DNA from: Diaphorobacter caeni | GTDB lineage: Bacteria > Pseudomonadota > Gammaproteobacteria > Burkholderiales > Burkholderiaceae_C | Reading direction: 5' to 3' | Assembly: GCF_015354245.1 (NCBI RefSeq) | Contig: NZ_JADKYZ010000004.1 | Span: 1-64,000, forward strand | Length of the DNA: 64,000 bases | Shown: positions 34,251 to 43,301 of the stretch, in pieces | How positions within the stretch are numbered: position 1 is the stretch's first letter | Layout: every line of letters begins with the position of its first letter | Program-made: the position numbers and the translations under genes | The notes under the pieces: generated by a model | The model's input: the letters and a program-made list of their open reading frames with translations, nothing else | Database searches by the model: none | What the model was told of the DNA's origin: nothing

Positions 34251-34514
34251 GGGGTTGTTCCGTTGAAGAGTTTATGGATCGACTTCAACCGGCCTGCGGG
34301 GCATTCCGACGGTCGTCGCAGCGCGGGCGACCGTTGGTAACCGGTTGGTAACTCTTCATTTTAGCGCCATGCGCCAAGTTGAGCCGAATGCAGGTGTTTC
34401 CTGAGGCGAATCCGCGTACTTATAAGTTTCACGGCTCGTTCAGACTGTCTTCATATTGAAGGAATAGATTCGCCAGCAGTTTTCATCCGTGACGATATCC
34501 ACCGTCCATCCGCC

Positions 34515-35102
34515 ATGCTGCCGCTCGATCATTCGCTTTTCCTGTTTCTGAACGCCGACGCGTCGACGCCCGCCGCGATCGTGGGCCTCGCCAAATGGCT
34601 GACGCTGGTTCTGCCCATGGTGCTGGGGGGCACGATCATCGGCGCGCTGATGTTTGCGCCAGCACCCGTGCAACGCGACCTGCTGGTGACCGTGCTCGGC
34701 ATCGGGGCGGCGGCGCTCATTGCCTACGCCATCCGCCAGCACTGGCCCATGCCGCGTCCTTCGCAGCTTGACTGGGGCATCCAGTGGATCGCGCATGCCG
34801 AGCGCGCGTCCTTTCCGAGCATGCACGCGACGCAGGCATTTGCGCTGGCTCAGGGCCTTCTGCTGTCCACGCTCATCCGTGCGACCCCGCGCGGGCGCAC
34901 AGCCATCGCCCTCGTCTGGGTCTGCGCGCTGGCCATCGGCTGGAGCCGCGTGTGCCTCGGTCTGCACTCGCCCTCCGACATCCTCAGCGGCGCGATTCTG
35001 GGAATCGCCACCGCCAGCATCACGGCCCTCGCGGCCCGTCGCCTCGCGCTTACTGCGCGCGGCAGATCTTCAGCATATTCGTCCCGCCCGGCGCACCCAT
35101 AG
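34515..35102 (+). CDS. PAP2-family phosphatase (undecaprenyl-PP or lipid phosphatase)
   Basis: A 195-residue membrane phosphatase. The three PAP2 motifs are visible: the Arg-Pro motif RQHWPMPRP (about 74-82), PSMH (101-104) and SRVCLGLHSPSD (144-155, with catalytic His151 and Asp155). Hydrophobic segments surround them (LVLPMVLGGTIIGALMF, LVTVLGIGAAALIAYAI). Bacterial members recycle undecaprenyl pyrophosphate or trim lipid A, at the outer face of the inner membrane. Its 3' end overlaps the convergent pyk gene by 53 bases, so the C-terminal 17 residues are encoded on both strands. Confidence 0.85.
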   Translation: MLPLDHSLFLFLNADASTPAAIVGLAKWLTLVLPMVLGGTIIGALMFAPAPVQRDLLVTVLGIGAAALIAYAIRQHWPMPRPSQLDWGIQWIAHAERASFPSMHATQAFALAQGLLLSTLIRATPRGRTAIALVWVCALAIGWSRVCLGLHSPSDILSGAILGIATASITALAARRLALTARGRSSAYSSRPAHP

Positions 35103-36492
35103 GCTCGCCGCAGGTGATCACATAGAGATCACCCTGCTGGACGATGTTGCGCATCTTGAGGTGGTTTTCCGCCTGCTCGAGCGCGGTGTCGCGGTCGGCG
35201 CTGGTGTCCATGAGGAGTGGGCGCACGTTGCGGTACATCGCCATCTTGCGCTGCGTCGCCACCTTGGGCGTGAGCGCGTAGATCGGAATGTGGATGCGGT
35301 GACGGCTCATCCACAGCGCGGTGGAGCCCGAGTCCGTCATGGCCACGATCGCCTTGGCGCCCAGATGGTGGGCGGTGAACAGGGCACCCATGGCGATCGA
35401 CTGGTCGATGCGGCCCAGCGTCTGGCCGTCGAAATCATCGTCGCGGTCCGGATCCTCGGCCGCCTCGGCGGCGGCGCAGATCGTCGCCATCTCCCGCACG
35501 GTCTCCAGCGGATAGCGGCCAGCGGCGGTTTCGGCGCTCAGCATCACCGCGTCGGTACCGTCGAGCACGGCGTTGGCCACGTCGCTCACCTCGGCGCGGG
35601 TCGGCACCGGGTTGGTGATCATGCTCTCCATCATCTGGGTCGCGGTGATCACGAACTTGTCCATGTCACGCGCCATCTTGATCATCTTCTTCTGCAGCGC
35701 CGGCACGGCGGCGTTGCCCACCTCGACCGCCAGATCGCCACGGGCGACCATGATGCCGTCGGAGGCGCGCAGGATTTCCTCGAGCAGCGGCACCGCCTCG
35801 GCGCGCTCGATCTTGGCGACGAGCCCCGGGCGATGGCCGGTGCCGGCCGCCGCCACGTAGCAGAGCTGGCGCGCCATCTCCATGTCAGTCGCGTTCTTGG
35901 GAAAGCTCACGGCCACGTAGTCGGCCTGGAAGCTCATCGCGGTCTTGATGTCCTCCATGTCCTTGGCGGTCAGGGCGGGCGCCGTGAGGCCGCCGCCCTG
36001 CTTGTTGATGCCCTTGTTGTTGGAGAGCTCGCCGCCGATCTTCACCACCGTGTGCACCGCATCGCCGCGCACCGCCGTCACTTCGAGCACGATCAGGCCG
36101 TCATTGAGCAGCAGCGTGTCGCCGGGACGCACGTCACGCGGCAGCTCCTTGTAGTCAAGGCCCACGCCGTTGATGTCGCCCAGCTCGGCGCGCGAAGCGT
36201 CCAGCACGAAGGCCGCGCCGTCCTCCAGCATCACCTTGCCTTCGGCGAACTTGCCGACGCGGATCTTCGGGCCCTGCAGGTCGGCCATGATGGCCACCTC
36301 GCGACCGGCACGCTGCGCGGCGGCACGCACCATCTCGGCACGATCGATGTGGTCCTGCGCCTTGCCGTGGCTGAAGTTCAGCCGCACCACGTTCAGGCCC
36401 GAGGCAATCATCTTCTCCAACAGAGCCGGATCGCTGGAAGCGGGGCCCAGGGTGGCAACAATCTTGGTAGCGCGGCGGATATGGTTGACCAT
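35050..36492 (-). CDS. pyk: Pyruvate kinase
   Basis: A 480-residue enzyme transferring phosphate from PEP to ADP. The N terminus RRATKIVATLGPASSDPALL, KMIASGLNVVRLNFSHG, the catalytic IMVARGDLAVEVG, TQMMESMITNPVPTRAEVSD and the effector domain TDSGSTALWMSRHRIHIPIY are all present. Length is normal. It overlaps the PAP2 gene tail to tail. A roughly 140-base gap separates it from prfH on the same strand. Confidence 0.95.
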   Translation of the reverse strand: MVNHIRRATKIVATLGPASSDPALLEKMIASGLNVVRLNFSHGKAQDHIDRAEMVRAAAQRAGREVAIMADLQGPKIRVGKFAEGKVMLEDGAAFVLDASRAELGDINGVGLDYKELPRDVRPGDTLLLNDGLIVLEVTAVRGDAVHTVVKIGGELSNNKGINKQGGGLTAPALTAKDMEDIKTAMSFQADYVAVSFPKNATDMEMARQLCYVAAAGTGHRPGLVAKIERAEAVPLLEEILRASDGIMVARGDLAVEVGNAAVPALQKKMIKMARDMDKFVITATQMMESMITNPVPTRAEVSDVANAVLDGTDAVMLSAETAAGRYPLETVREMATICAAAEAAEDPDRDDDFDGQTLGRIDQSIAMGALFTAHHLGAKAIVAMTDSGSTALWMSRHRIHIPIYALTPKVATQRKMAMYRNVRPLLMDTSADRDTALEQAENHLKMRNIVQQGDLYVITCGEPMGAPGGTNMLKICRAQ

Positions 36493-36631
36493 CAGTCTCT
36501 CATTGGTTTGTGTAATCGAGTTTCAATTTTTGCACAAAACGAGTTACATCGCGGGTACGAATTCCACCCGTTTCAGGCAAAAGCGACATTACCTTATCAG
36601 CACCGCGCATCGAGCGCCGCCGCCACGGCCA

Positions 36632-37234
36632 TCACCGCAGCACCCGCACCGGATTGCCCCGCTCCAGCGACCAGTGCTGCTGGTTGCGGTCGTGCCGCGC
36701 GGCATCGGCGCTCTGCTCGGCCATTTGCTGCAGCTTCATCGCGATCAGCGCACGCGCCAGTCGCTTGTTGGCATGCTGACTGCGCTCGGTCATCACCTTG
36801 ACGGCAATGCCGCTCGGCAGATGCGTCGCGTGCACGGCGGAGTCCGTGGTGTTCACGTGCTGCCCGCCCTTGCCCGACGCGCGGCAGGCCTGAAAGCGCA
36901 GATCGCGCTCGTCCAGCGTCGCGTCGAGCTCCGGCACCTCGCAGCGCCGCACGCCCACGAACCAGTTCTTGCGCCGGTGCCCCGGCCGGAACGGGCTCTC
37001 GAACACGCACTGCACGCTGCCCTCCCACTGCGCAAGCCACGCGCTCGCCGGCTCGCCGCGCACCTGCAGCAGCACCGACTTGTATCCGCAAGCCGTGGCG
37101 TTCTCCTCCACAAGCTGCAGTTCGACATGGTGTTTCGGCGCATCCCGCAGCATCGCGCGCAACGTCATGTCCACCGCGCGCTCACATTCGGCCGGTCCTT
37201 GTGCGGCCGTGATCTGTACCAACGTCAGCAGCAT
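36632..37234 (-). CDS. prfH: Peptide chain release factor H
   Basis: A 200-residue class I release-factor relative that lacks the codon-recognition domain. GGQ is at residues 123-125 within ASGKGGQHVNTTDSAV, and the basic tail HANKRLARALIAMKLQ follows. The N-terminal third (VQITAAQGPAECERAVDMTL) is specific to PrfH. Known PrfH proteins recognise ribosomes with a nicked 16S decoding centre (for example after colicin E3) and free the stalled peptide so that the paired RtcB can religate the rRNA. The start overlaps the rtcB stop by 10 bases, with AAGGAG inside rtcB, so the two are translationally coupled. Confidence 0.9.
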   Translation of the reverse strand: MLLTLVQITAAQGPAECERAVDMTLRAMLRDAPKHHVELQLVEENATACGYKSVLLQVRGEPASAWLAQWEGSVQCVFESPFRPGHRRKNWFVGVRRCEVPELDATLDERDLRFQACRASGKGGQHVNTTDSAVHATHLPSGIAVKVMTERSQHANKRLARALIAMKLQQMAEQSADAARHDRNQQHWSLERGNPVRVLR

Positions 37235-38397
37235 GCGGCCATCGCTCCTTTCTTGTAGGTGAGCAGCGGCCTGAAGCGCGCGACGAGGCGCACCAGTCCC
37301 GCATCCACCAACGCCGCGACGACCGAATCCACATCCTTGTAGGCCTGAGGGGCCTCCTCGTAGAGCAGTTCCTTGTCATTGCAGATCACCGTGCTGCCGA
37401 ACTTGGTCTTGCGCAGTTCGTCCGACTTGAACTTGTGCGCCAGTCGCCCCATGCAGTCGGTGCGCGCCCATTTGCGACCCGCGCCGTGCGCGAGCGAATC
37501 CAGCGCCTCGTGACGGTCCACAGCCGGCTCCACCAGATAGCTGTAGTCGCCGCGCGAGCCCGGAATCATCACCAGCCCCTGATCGGCGGGCGTCGCGCCC
37601 TTGCGATGCAGAAAGCCGTCCACGCCATCGATCCTCGCGGGCAGCACATGGTTGTGGCTCACGTCGAGCAGCAGCTCGGCCTCCGCACGAATGGCCTGCA
37701 GAATGCGCCGCGCGATCCAGATGCGGTTCAGGCACGCGAAATCGAGCGCCGCGTCATGCTCGGCGAGGTACTCGCGCGCCGCGCCGGAATCGGCGGACAG
37801 CCCGGCGTGACCAAAGCGCTCCACATGCTGGCGCAGAATCGCCCCGCCGAGCCCGCGCGAGCCGCTGTGCACCAGCAGATGCACGCGCTTTCTGTCGATG
37901 CGCTCGTCGTCCTTTGCGTAGACCTCATCGACCACCTGCAGCTCCGCAAAATGGTTGCCGCCACCGATCGTGCCAAGGCTCTTGGCGAGCATCTCGCGCG
38001 TGGCCGGCAGGTGATCGATGGCGATGCCGTCAAGCTGCCGCAGCGCATCGTCCATCAGCGCGTCCGGCAGCGGGCCGTCGATGTTGCCAAGCTGCTTTTC
38101 GAACTTGCTGGCCGATGCGGAATGCGCGCGAAGATCGGTACGCCACAGCCCCATGCCGCAGCCGATGTCTCCACCCACCAGAGCGGGATAGAAATGGTTG
38201 GCGGAAAAGAACGCCGCCCCCACGGGATAGCCGCGACCCGGATGCAGATCCGGCAGGCCCACGGCCGCGCGGATGTGCGCGAGCCGTGCCGTGGTGCGAA
38301 GTTGTTCGAGCGCGGCGTCTTCAAGCCACACACGCTCGCCGGCGAAGACGCGAACCTGCGCATCGCCTTGCTGATTTTGAAATTGGGTAGTGCCCAT
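37225..38397 (-). CDS. RtcB-family RNA ligase (RtcB2, paired with prfH)
   Basis: A 390-residue RtcB ligase, joining 2',3'-cyclic phosphate and 5'-OH ends with GTP and Mn2+. Visible sites are VGGDIGCGMGLW (metal Asp and Cys), GTIGGGNHFAELQ, LVHSGSRGLGGAILRQH, a DVSHNHVLP metal-His motif and SLAHGAGRKWAR with the guanylated His. It is shorter than the housekeeping RtcB (about 400-480). Its fusion-like spacing to prfH marks it as the RtcB2 type dedicated to ribosome repair. A strong hairpin lies 29 bases before the start. Confidence 0.9.
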   Translation of the reverse strand: MGTTQFQNQQGDAQVRVFAGERVWLEDAALEQLRTTARLAHIRAAVGLPDLHPGRGYPVGAAFFSANHFYPALVGGDIGCGMGLWRTDLRAHSASASKFEKQLGNIDGPLPDALMDDALRQLDGIAIDHLPATREMLAKSLGTIGGGNHFAELQVVDEVYAKDDERIDRKRVHLLVHSGSRGLGGAILRQHVERFGHAGLSADSGAAREYLAEHDAALDFACLNRIWIARRILQAIRAEAELLLDVSHNHVLPARIDGVDGFLHRKGATPADQGLVMIPGSRGDYSYLVEPAVDRHEALDSLAHGAGRKWARTDCMGRLAHKFKSDELRKTKFGSTVICNDKELLYEEAPQAYKDVDSVVAALVDAGLVRLVARFRPLLTYKKGAMAACC

Positions 38398-38425
38398 AGG
38401 AATGAAATCTGAACAGGAGAAATCC

Positions 38426-38466
38426 TTCGCGCGGCCCCACCCTTTTCAAAGGGCGGGCGGCGCGAA
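38426..38466 (-). other. Leader hairpin of rtcB-prfH
   Basis: TTCGCGC and GCGCGAA form the outer stem and CCCTTT / AAAGGG the inner stem, with near pairing between. The 41-base structure lies just upstream of rtcB and is not followed by a T-run, so it is more likely a regulatory or stabilising 5' structure than a terminator. Confidence 0.5.
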
Positions 38467-38644
38467 AACATGCGTGCGCGTGTCGCGATGAACGCGAGCG
38501 GCGGGCAGTCCGGAAGTGCTCTGTCAGTCAGACCCGGGCGCGATTCGACGGATGCGAATCAGCGCCCAACGGGCTCATCCATGCGCAAACGCCCAAAGCG
38601 TTCGGCAAGCGATGAAGAAGACGAAGAAAGAGAAAAGGAAAAAC

Positions 38645-38716
38645 TCAGGCCTGCGCGGCCACCTCGTTCACGCGGCAAACGATGCGGTCTTTTTGTTGTT
38701 CTGCAGTCTTGTTCAT
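38645..38716 (-). CDS. Possible 23-aa leader ORF upstream of rtcB-prfH
   Basis: MNKTAEQQKDRIVCRVNEVA and three more residues, with AAGGAG about 7 bases before the ATG. It lies 250 bases upstream of rtcB on the same strand. No family is known for so short a peptide. It might be a translated leader or a chance frame; only the ribosome-binding site supports it. Confidence 0.3.
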   Translation of the reverse strand: MNKTAEQQKDRIVCRVNEVAAQA

Positions 38717-38979
38717 GATGCTGCTCCTTGCGTTTGAGGTGACGGGAAAAAGAAAGAAGTCCGGTGCATTGCGCACGGAACAGGAGGGAAAGTCTAACGA
38801 CGCATATCCACGATAGCAAGAATTTTGCTGCATCCTTCGCTCCGGGCGTTGCGCAGGCGCACCAATCCCCCACGCGAAGCCGCGCCGCCCGACTACAAAT
38901 CAAAACGTGACAAATAACAATAAAACTATCATTATTGGGACATTAATTAATCGAAACACAAGCAATCGCAGGGGAGAGA

Positions 38980-40071
38980 ATGCTGTCCACCATGATGACG
39001 GTGCTGGTCACCGTACTGCTGTGTCTTCTGGCATTGGCGTTGTTCCTCAAATACGGCCTCAGGGCGTATTTCAAGCGCCATCTGAACGGCATGGTGAAAG
39101 CCGCCGCCGCCAACATGAAGGCAGGCGTCGCGCCCATCGCGCCGCGCATCACCATGGAGCTGGAACAGGTCGAGTTCCGTGATCCGCTGGTCAAGGAGTA
39201 CATGCACGAATTCAAGGCGCTCTCGTACCGCTCGACCGGCCGCTACGTCATTCCCGAGATGCCCTATCTGCATCTGTGGAGCGGAGCGCACCACAAGGAC
39301 GGCACGCTCGCGCTGATCCTGGAATGCGGCGACCAGTTCACCAGCATCGACGTGATCCGTTTCTATGAAGACGGCAGCGTGCTCGGCGCAGGCACGAACC
39401 CGTACTACCGCCCCGACAACTATCCTCCGCAAATGCGCTACCAGCAGTTCCCGCTCGGCGCATCGGCACGCGAGATCGTGACATGGATGCGCGAGCAGCC
39501 CGTGGCGTCGGGCGTCATCCACGTCACGCCCAAAAACCTCAAGGCGCTCAACACCCGCTTCTACGCCGAGTGCACCGACTTCCAGCTCGCGCGCCCCCTG
39601 CCCACCTTCGACGAATACCGCACGCGCGCGCTGAAGGACGCCGAGCGCATCGGCCAGAAGCCCCCCGAACTCAGTGAAACCCAATGGCGCATGGGCTACG
39701 AAGACCACCGCACGTCGCTGCTCGACGCGCTCGACGGCGCGCTCAAGGACCATCTGCTGCAGGGCGGCTCGATCACCGCACGCGAATGGGACTTGGTGCA
39801 GCACGACCTCGTCTTCATCCACAGTCGCCTGATGGACGAAGACATCGCCCTCCGCGCCCTGGCGCGCAGTGACTGGACCACCGACGAGCCCCAGGTCGAG
39901 CGGCTGCTCAGCAAGGGCATGGCCCCGGCGAAGCTGTTCGACGCGATCCAGGAACTGCTCCCGCCCAGCCAGCAATTCAGCCTGCTCGCGACCGTCACCA
40001 AGCCCGTCGTCAGCCGCGTCTACGCACCCGCTGTGGAGCGGGATTCGGAGATGGAGACGCGGATGCCGTGA
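38980..40071 (+). CDS. Membrane-anchored protein of unknown function
   Basis: A 363-residue protein with one N-terminal membrane anchor (VTVLLCLLALALFLKYGLRA) followed by a soluble region. The soluble part has strand-rich sequence (MEQ-like MELEQVEFRDPLVKEYMHEF, then GDQFTSIDVIRFYEDGSVLG) and a C-terminal helical section rich in Leu/Asp (HRTSLLDALDGALKDHLLQG). The start at 38980 follows an A-rich GGGGAGAG region. I recognise no domain. Its 3' end faces a convergent Bug-type receptor gene 10 bases away. Confidence 0.7.
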   Translation: MLSTMMTVLVTVLLCLLALALFLKYGLRAYFKRHLNGMVKAAAANMKAGVAPIAPRITMELEQVEFRDPLVKEYMHEFKALSYRSTGRYVIPEMPYLHLWSGAHHKDGTLALILECGDQFTSIDVIRFYEDGSVLGAGTNPYYRPDNYPPQMRYQQFPLGASAREIVTWMREQPVASGVIHVTPKNLKALNTRFYAECTDFQLARPLPTFDEYRTRALKDAERIGQKPPELSETQWRMGYEDHRTSLLDALDGALKDHLLQGGSITAREWDLVQHDLVFIHSRLMDEDIALRALARSDWTTDEPQVERLLSKGMAPAKLFDAIQELLPPSQQFSLLATVTKPVVSRVYAPAVERDSEMETRMP

Positions 40072-40080
40072 CGCGTCGAA

Positions 40081-41082
40081 TCAGGATTCGGGCGTGAAAT
40101 TCAGCGCCTGAACCGCCTTCTTCCAACTCGCGCGCTCCTGCACGATGACGGCATTGAGCGCCTCCGGCTCGCCCCATTGCGCCTTCTGCAGCTGACGACC
40201 CATCGTCGCCTGAACGGCAGGATCGGTCAGCGCCTGCTTCAACGTCCTGCGCAGATTCGCCACCACCGCATCCGGCGTGCCTGCGGGAGCGAACACGGCA
40301 ATCCACACGCTGCGCGCGTACTCGCCAAAGCCCTGCTCCTTGAACGTCGGCACGTTCGGCACGAAACGGCTGCGCTCCTCACCCGTCGTGCCGAGAATGC
40401 GTATCTTGCCCGCCGCCGCGAACTCGCTCACGTCTTCCAGCGGCACGACCACGGCGGACACCAGTCCGCCCTGCAGATCGATCACCGCAGGCCCCGGCCC
40501 GCGGTACGGCACATGGTTCACTTCCGCACCTGCCGTGCGCGCCGTCATGCTGCCCACGAAGTGCGGCATGGAGCCCGCACCCGGCGACCCGAAGTTGGCC
40601 TGGGCGCGGTTCTGCTTGCACCATTCGAAATAGCCCTTCAGGTCCTTCACGCTGGCGGGCACCAGCGGCCCCACGGCCAGCGCGAGGTCGAACGCGCCCA
40701 GGCTGCCGACCGTGATCAGATCCTTGTCGGGGTCGTAGGCCAGCTTCTTGTAGGTGACCGGATAGACGGTGATCGGCGAGGACACGCCCACGTAGATGTT
40801 GCTGCCGTCCTTGGCAAGCGACTTCATGTAGCTCACCGCGATCATGCCGCCCGCGCCGGTCTTGTTCTCGACCATGCTGTTGACGGCGTAGCCGGGCTTG
40901 ATGACCTCGGCCACCTGACGCGCGACGTTGTCGACCAGCGAGCCCGCAGGCACCCCGATGACGATGCGCGCCATGCCGATTTTTTCTTCGGTGGCAAAGG
41001 CAGTATGCGGTGCGGCGATGGACGCCACGGCGGCGGCCACGAGTCCGCCGAAACGGCGGCGATGGATGGTGTGGTGATGCAT
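40081..41082 (-). CDS. Bug/TctC-family tricarboxylate-type binding receptor
   Basis: A 333-residue periplasmic receptor with a signal peptide (GGLVAAAVASIAAPHTAFAT). The Bug fold marks are GVPAGSLVDNVARQVAEVIK, VENKTGAGGMIAVSYMKSLA and FGSPGAGSMPHFVGSMTART. These proteins capture carboxylated organic acids for tripartite tricarboxylate transporters or for sensing. No TctA/TctB membrane genes occur nearby, so it must use subunits encoded elsewhere. It ends the catabolic cluster, 30 bases after the amidohydrolase gene. Confidence 0.85.
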   Translation of the reverse strand: MHHHTIHRRRFGGLVAAAVASIAAPHTAFATEEKIGMARIVIGVPAGSLVDNVARQVAEVIKPGYAVNSMVENKTGAGGMIAVSYMKSLAKDGSNIYVGVSSPITVYPVTYKKLAYDPDKDLITVGSLGAFDLALAVGPLVPASVKDLKGYFEWCKQNRAQANFGSPGAGSMPHFVGSMTARTAGAEVNHVPYRGPGPAVIDLQGGLVSAVVVPLEDVSEFAAAGKIRILGTTGEERSRFVPNVPTFKEQGFGEYARSVWIAVFAPAGTPDAVVANLRRTLKQALTDPAVQATMGRQLQKAQWGEPEALNAVIVQERASWKKAVQALNFTPES

Positions 41083-41112
41083 GTCTGTCTCCTTGTTTTG
41101 TCGTTGTCCGGA

Positions 41113-41922
41113 TCACTGCCAGTTCAGCAGGTCCAGCAGGTTCTGCCCCATTGCGCGATCGACGTCGCCATCTTTCAGAAACGGCAGCTGTTCACGGAAA
41201 TGGGTCACGCATTGCGCGTAGGGATGGTGCAACCTGCTCAGATCGCTGCCCCACAGCACACGCTCCGCACCGAACGCGTTGAACACCTGCGCGAGCGGTG
41301 CTTCAAGCGAACGGAAGGGATAGGGATCGAGCGCATAGTCGCCCACGCCCACCGCCTTCACGCGCACATTGGGGTGACGCGCCAGCTCCAGCAACTGCGG
41401 CAGATGCTTGAACGCGACCGGCCCCACCGACGCGCGCGGCACGCCGAGATGGTCGACGATGAGCGAGAGGCGCGGATGGCGGGACGCCACCTCATGCGCG
41501 ATCTCCAGATGTCCGGGAATCAGCAGCGCCACCGGCACGCCGGCCTCCTCGGCCACCGACCACAGCGGATCGAGCAGACCATCGAGATACGGCTGCAGCC
41601 GCTCCGGCGTATTCAGCAGAAAGCGCACGCCGCGCATGTGCGGCTGGCCGTGCCACTCGCTGAGGGCGCGTGCCGCATCGGCGCGTGCGGGATCGAGCAG
41701 GCCCATGACGGAGAACTTCTCGGGATGCCGCGCGGCCATCTGCAGCGCGTATTCATTTCCGTTCGGATCCCACAGCGGGGGCACCAGCACCACGCGGTCG
41801 ACATGCGCCGTCGCCATTTCGTGAAGCAATACGGATTCGTCGATCGGCTCGCGTCGATGGTGTCCAGTCGACTCCCCCGCCGACCACGGATGGACCTGTG
41901 CGTCCACAATTTTCATACTCAA
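41113..41922 (-). CDS. LigI-like amidohydrolase (possible lactonase)
   Basis: A 269-residue TIM-barrel hydrolase of the amidohydrolase-2 family (KIVDAQVHPWSAGES with the HxH-like metal start reduced to QVH, VALLIPGHLEIAHEV, LSLIVDHLGVPRASVGP and RVLWGSDLSRLHHPY with the active-site Asp). Relatives include 2-pyrone-4,6-dicarboxylate lactonase (LigI) and related lactonases. With a LigJ-like hydratase in the same cluster, hydrolysis of a cyclic ring-cleavage product is plausible but unproven. It is preceded by the Asp-box/LysR region and followed by the Bug receptor. Confidence 0.75.
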   Translation of the reverse strand: MSMKIVDAQVHPWSAGESTGHHRREPIDESVLLHEMATAHVDRVVLVPPLWDPNGNEYALQMAARHPEKFSVMGLLDPARADAARALSEWHGQPHMRGVRFLLNTPERLQPYLDGLLDPLWSVAEEAGVPVALLIPGHLEIAHEVASRHPRLSLIVDHLGVPRASVGPVAFKHLPQLLELARHPNVRVKAVGVGDYALDPYPFRSLEAPLAQVFNAFGAERVLWGSDLSRLHHPYAQCVTHFREQLPFLKDGDVDRAMGQNLLDLLNWQ

Positions 41923-41969
41923 CCTTGCGGTAATAAAAAGATGACCCAGGCAATGCTAGTCATCACCTG

Positions 41970-41982
41970 ATCAACAGTTGAT
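41970..41982. promoter_or_regulatory. Palindrome upstream of the amidohydrolase gene
   Basis: ATCAAC-A-GTTGAT, 48 bases before the ATG at 41922 and 52 bases past the LysR gene stop. It is a candidate operator for the LysR protein or another regulator; support is only its symmetry and position. Confidence 0.35.
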
Positions 41983-42033
41983 AAGAACTCGGCGGGCAGC
42001 CATAAATAATCGCTGCACGGCATGCGGCCGGGT

Positions 42034-43242
42034 TCAGGCGCGGCGCAGAACGGCCGCATTCTTCGCGAACGCGTCGATGAAATACTGCTGGGATTCGTTG
42101 AGCAGCTTGCCCTGCACCTTGCTGATGCCGACGGCCGGCTCCTCGCATTCAAAGTCGAACGACAGGGGAGCGAGCAGGCCGAAGTGCCGCTCGCTCAAGA
42201 CCTCGACCCAGCTGAGCACGGTGAGCATGTCCGAGTCCGCAAGCGTGATGCGCATGGTGGACAGCGAGTAGGTCTCGATCTGCGCGGGCGGCAGCGTGGT
42301 CTCGGAGAACAGGTGCTCGTAGGCCAGCCGCCTTGGAGAGCCGGCCGGTGGAATGATCCACGGATACCGCTGCAGATCCGCTACCGTGATCTGCGCCTGC
42401 TTGTGCAGAGGATGGCCGCGCCGCGCCACGATGCAGTAGGACTCGTTGTAGAGCGGCTGCTGCGCGAGGCCAAGGCCCGCGCTCTGCTTCTTGATCAGGC
42501 CGACGATGAAGTCCAGTTCCTCGCGCAGCAGCTTGTTCACGAGCTGCTCGTAGGTGCCGCTGATCACCGAGATGCGCACGTCGGGATAGCGCTCGCGCGT
42601 CTCCTTCATCGCGTTCACCAGCAGCATCGACGGATCGAGCAGCATCACGCCCAGGGTGATGCTCTTGTTGCGCGGGTAGTGAAAGCCGCGAATCGCATCG
42701 GCCAGCGCGCCGATCTGCGCCTCCGCGTGCTTGAGGCGCGCGGCCAGTTCGTCCGCGAGTTCGGTGGTGCGAATGCCGGACGCGGTGTTGCGATACAGCG
42801 TGCACCCAAGGTTCGCCTCGAGCGTGCGTGCGGAGCGCTGCAGCGACGCATCGGTCACGCCCAGCTTGACGGCAGCGCCGCGAAACGAATGGCACTCGTG
42901 TATGGAGATCAGCGCCTGCACCTGCGAGCGCGTCATGCGCGCCGCAATCGCGAGCGGCGCGATGTTGCGCTCGCCCGGCAGCAGCGCCATGGTCTCCTCG
43001 AGCCACTCCAGAATCTTCTTGGTGCGGATGTGCGCGGCCACGCCCACTTCCGTCAGATAGATGCCGGTCTTGTGCCGCTCGAACAGCGTTGCGCCCAGCG
43101 CCTTCTCAAGCGCCAGGATGCAGGTGGTGATCGCGGGCTGGGTGCGCAGCAGCTCCTGCGCCGCGCGCGTGACGTTCTCCAGCGTCGCGACGCAATCAAA
43201 GACTCTGAGCTGCCAGAAGTTGGGAAGGTGGTGGTTCATCAT
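42034..43242 (-). CDS. LysR-type regulator with two HTH domains
   Basis: About 402 residues from the ATG at 43242 (MMNHHLPNFW), roughly 100 longer than a normal LysR protein. The first winged HTH is FDCVATLENVTRAAQELLRT ... LFERHKTGIYLTEVG (residues about 5-67). A second one follows at about 102-165: RSQVQALISIHECHSFRGAA ... CTLYRNTASGIRTTELADEL. The effector domain starts near 190 (SITLGVMLLDPSMLLVNAMK). It lies 60 bases after the FAH gene on the same strand and should control the catabolic genes. A double DNA-binding unit could recognise a longer or asymmetric operator. Confidence 0.85.
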   Translation of the reverse strand: MMNHHLPNFWQLRVFDCVATLENVTRAAQELLRTQPAITTCILALEKALGATLFERHKTGIYLTEVGVAAHIRTKKILEWLEETMALLPGERNIAPLAIAARMTRSQVQALISIHECHSFRGAAVKLGVTDASLQRSARTLEANLGCTLYRNTASGIRTTELADELAARLKHAEAQIGALADAIRGFHYPRNKSITLGVMLLDPSMLLVNAMKETRERYPDVRISVISGTYEQLVNKLLREELDFIVGLIKKQSAGLGLAQQPLYNESYCIVARRGHPLHKQAQITVADLQRYPWIIPPAGSPRRLAYEHLFSETTLPPAQIETYSLSTMRITLADSDMLTVLSWVEVLSERHFGLLAPLSFDFECEEPAVGISKVQGKLLNESQQYFIDAFAKNAAVLRRA

Positions 43243-43301
43243 GGACACATAGCCCGCAGTGAAAATCCATGCTCCATGATTTTCCCAAGCGACCGTTTCG
43301 A

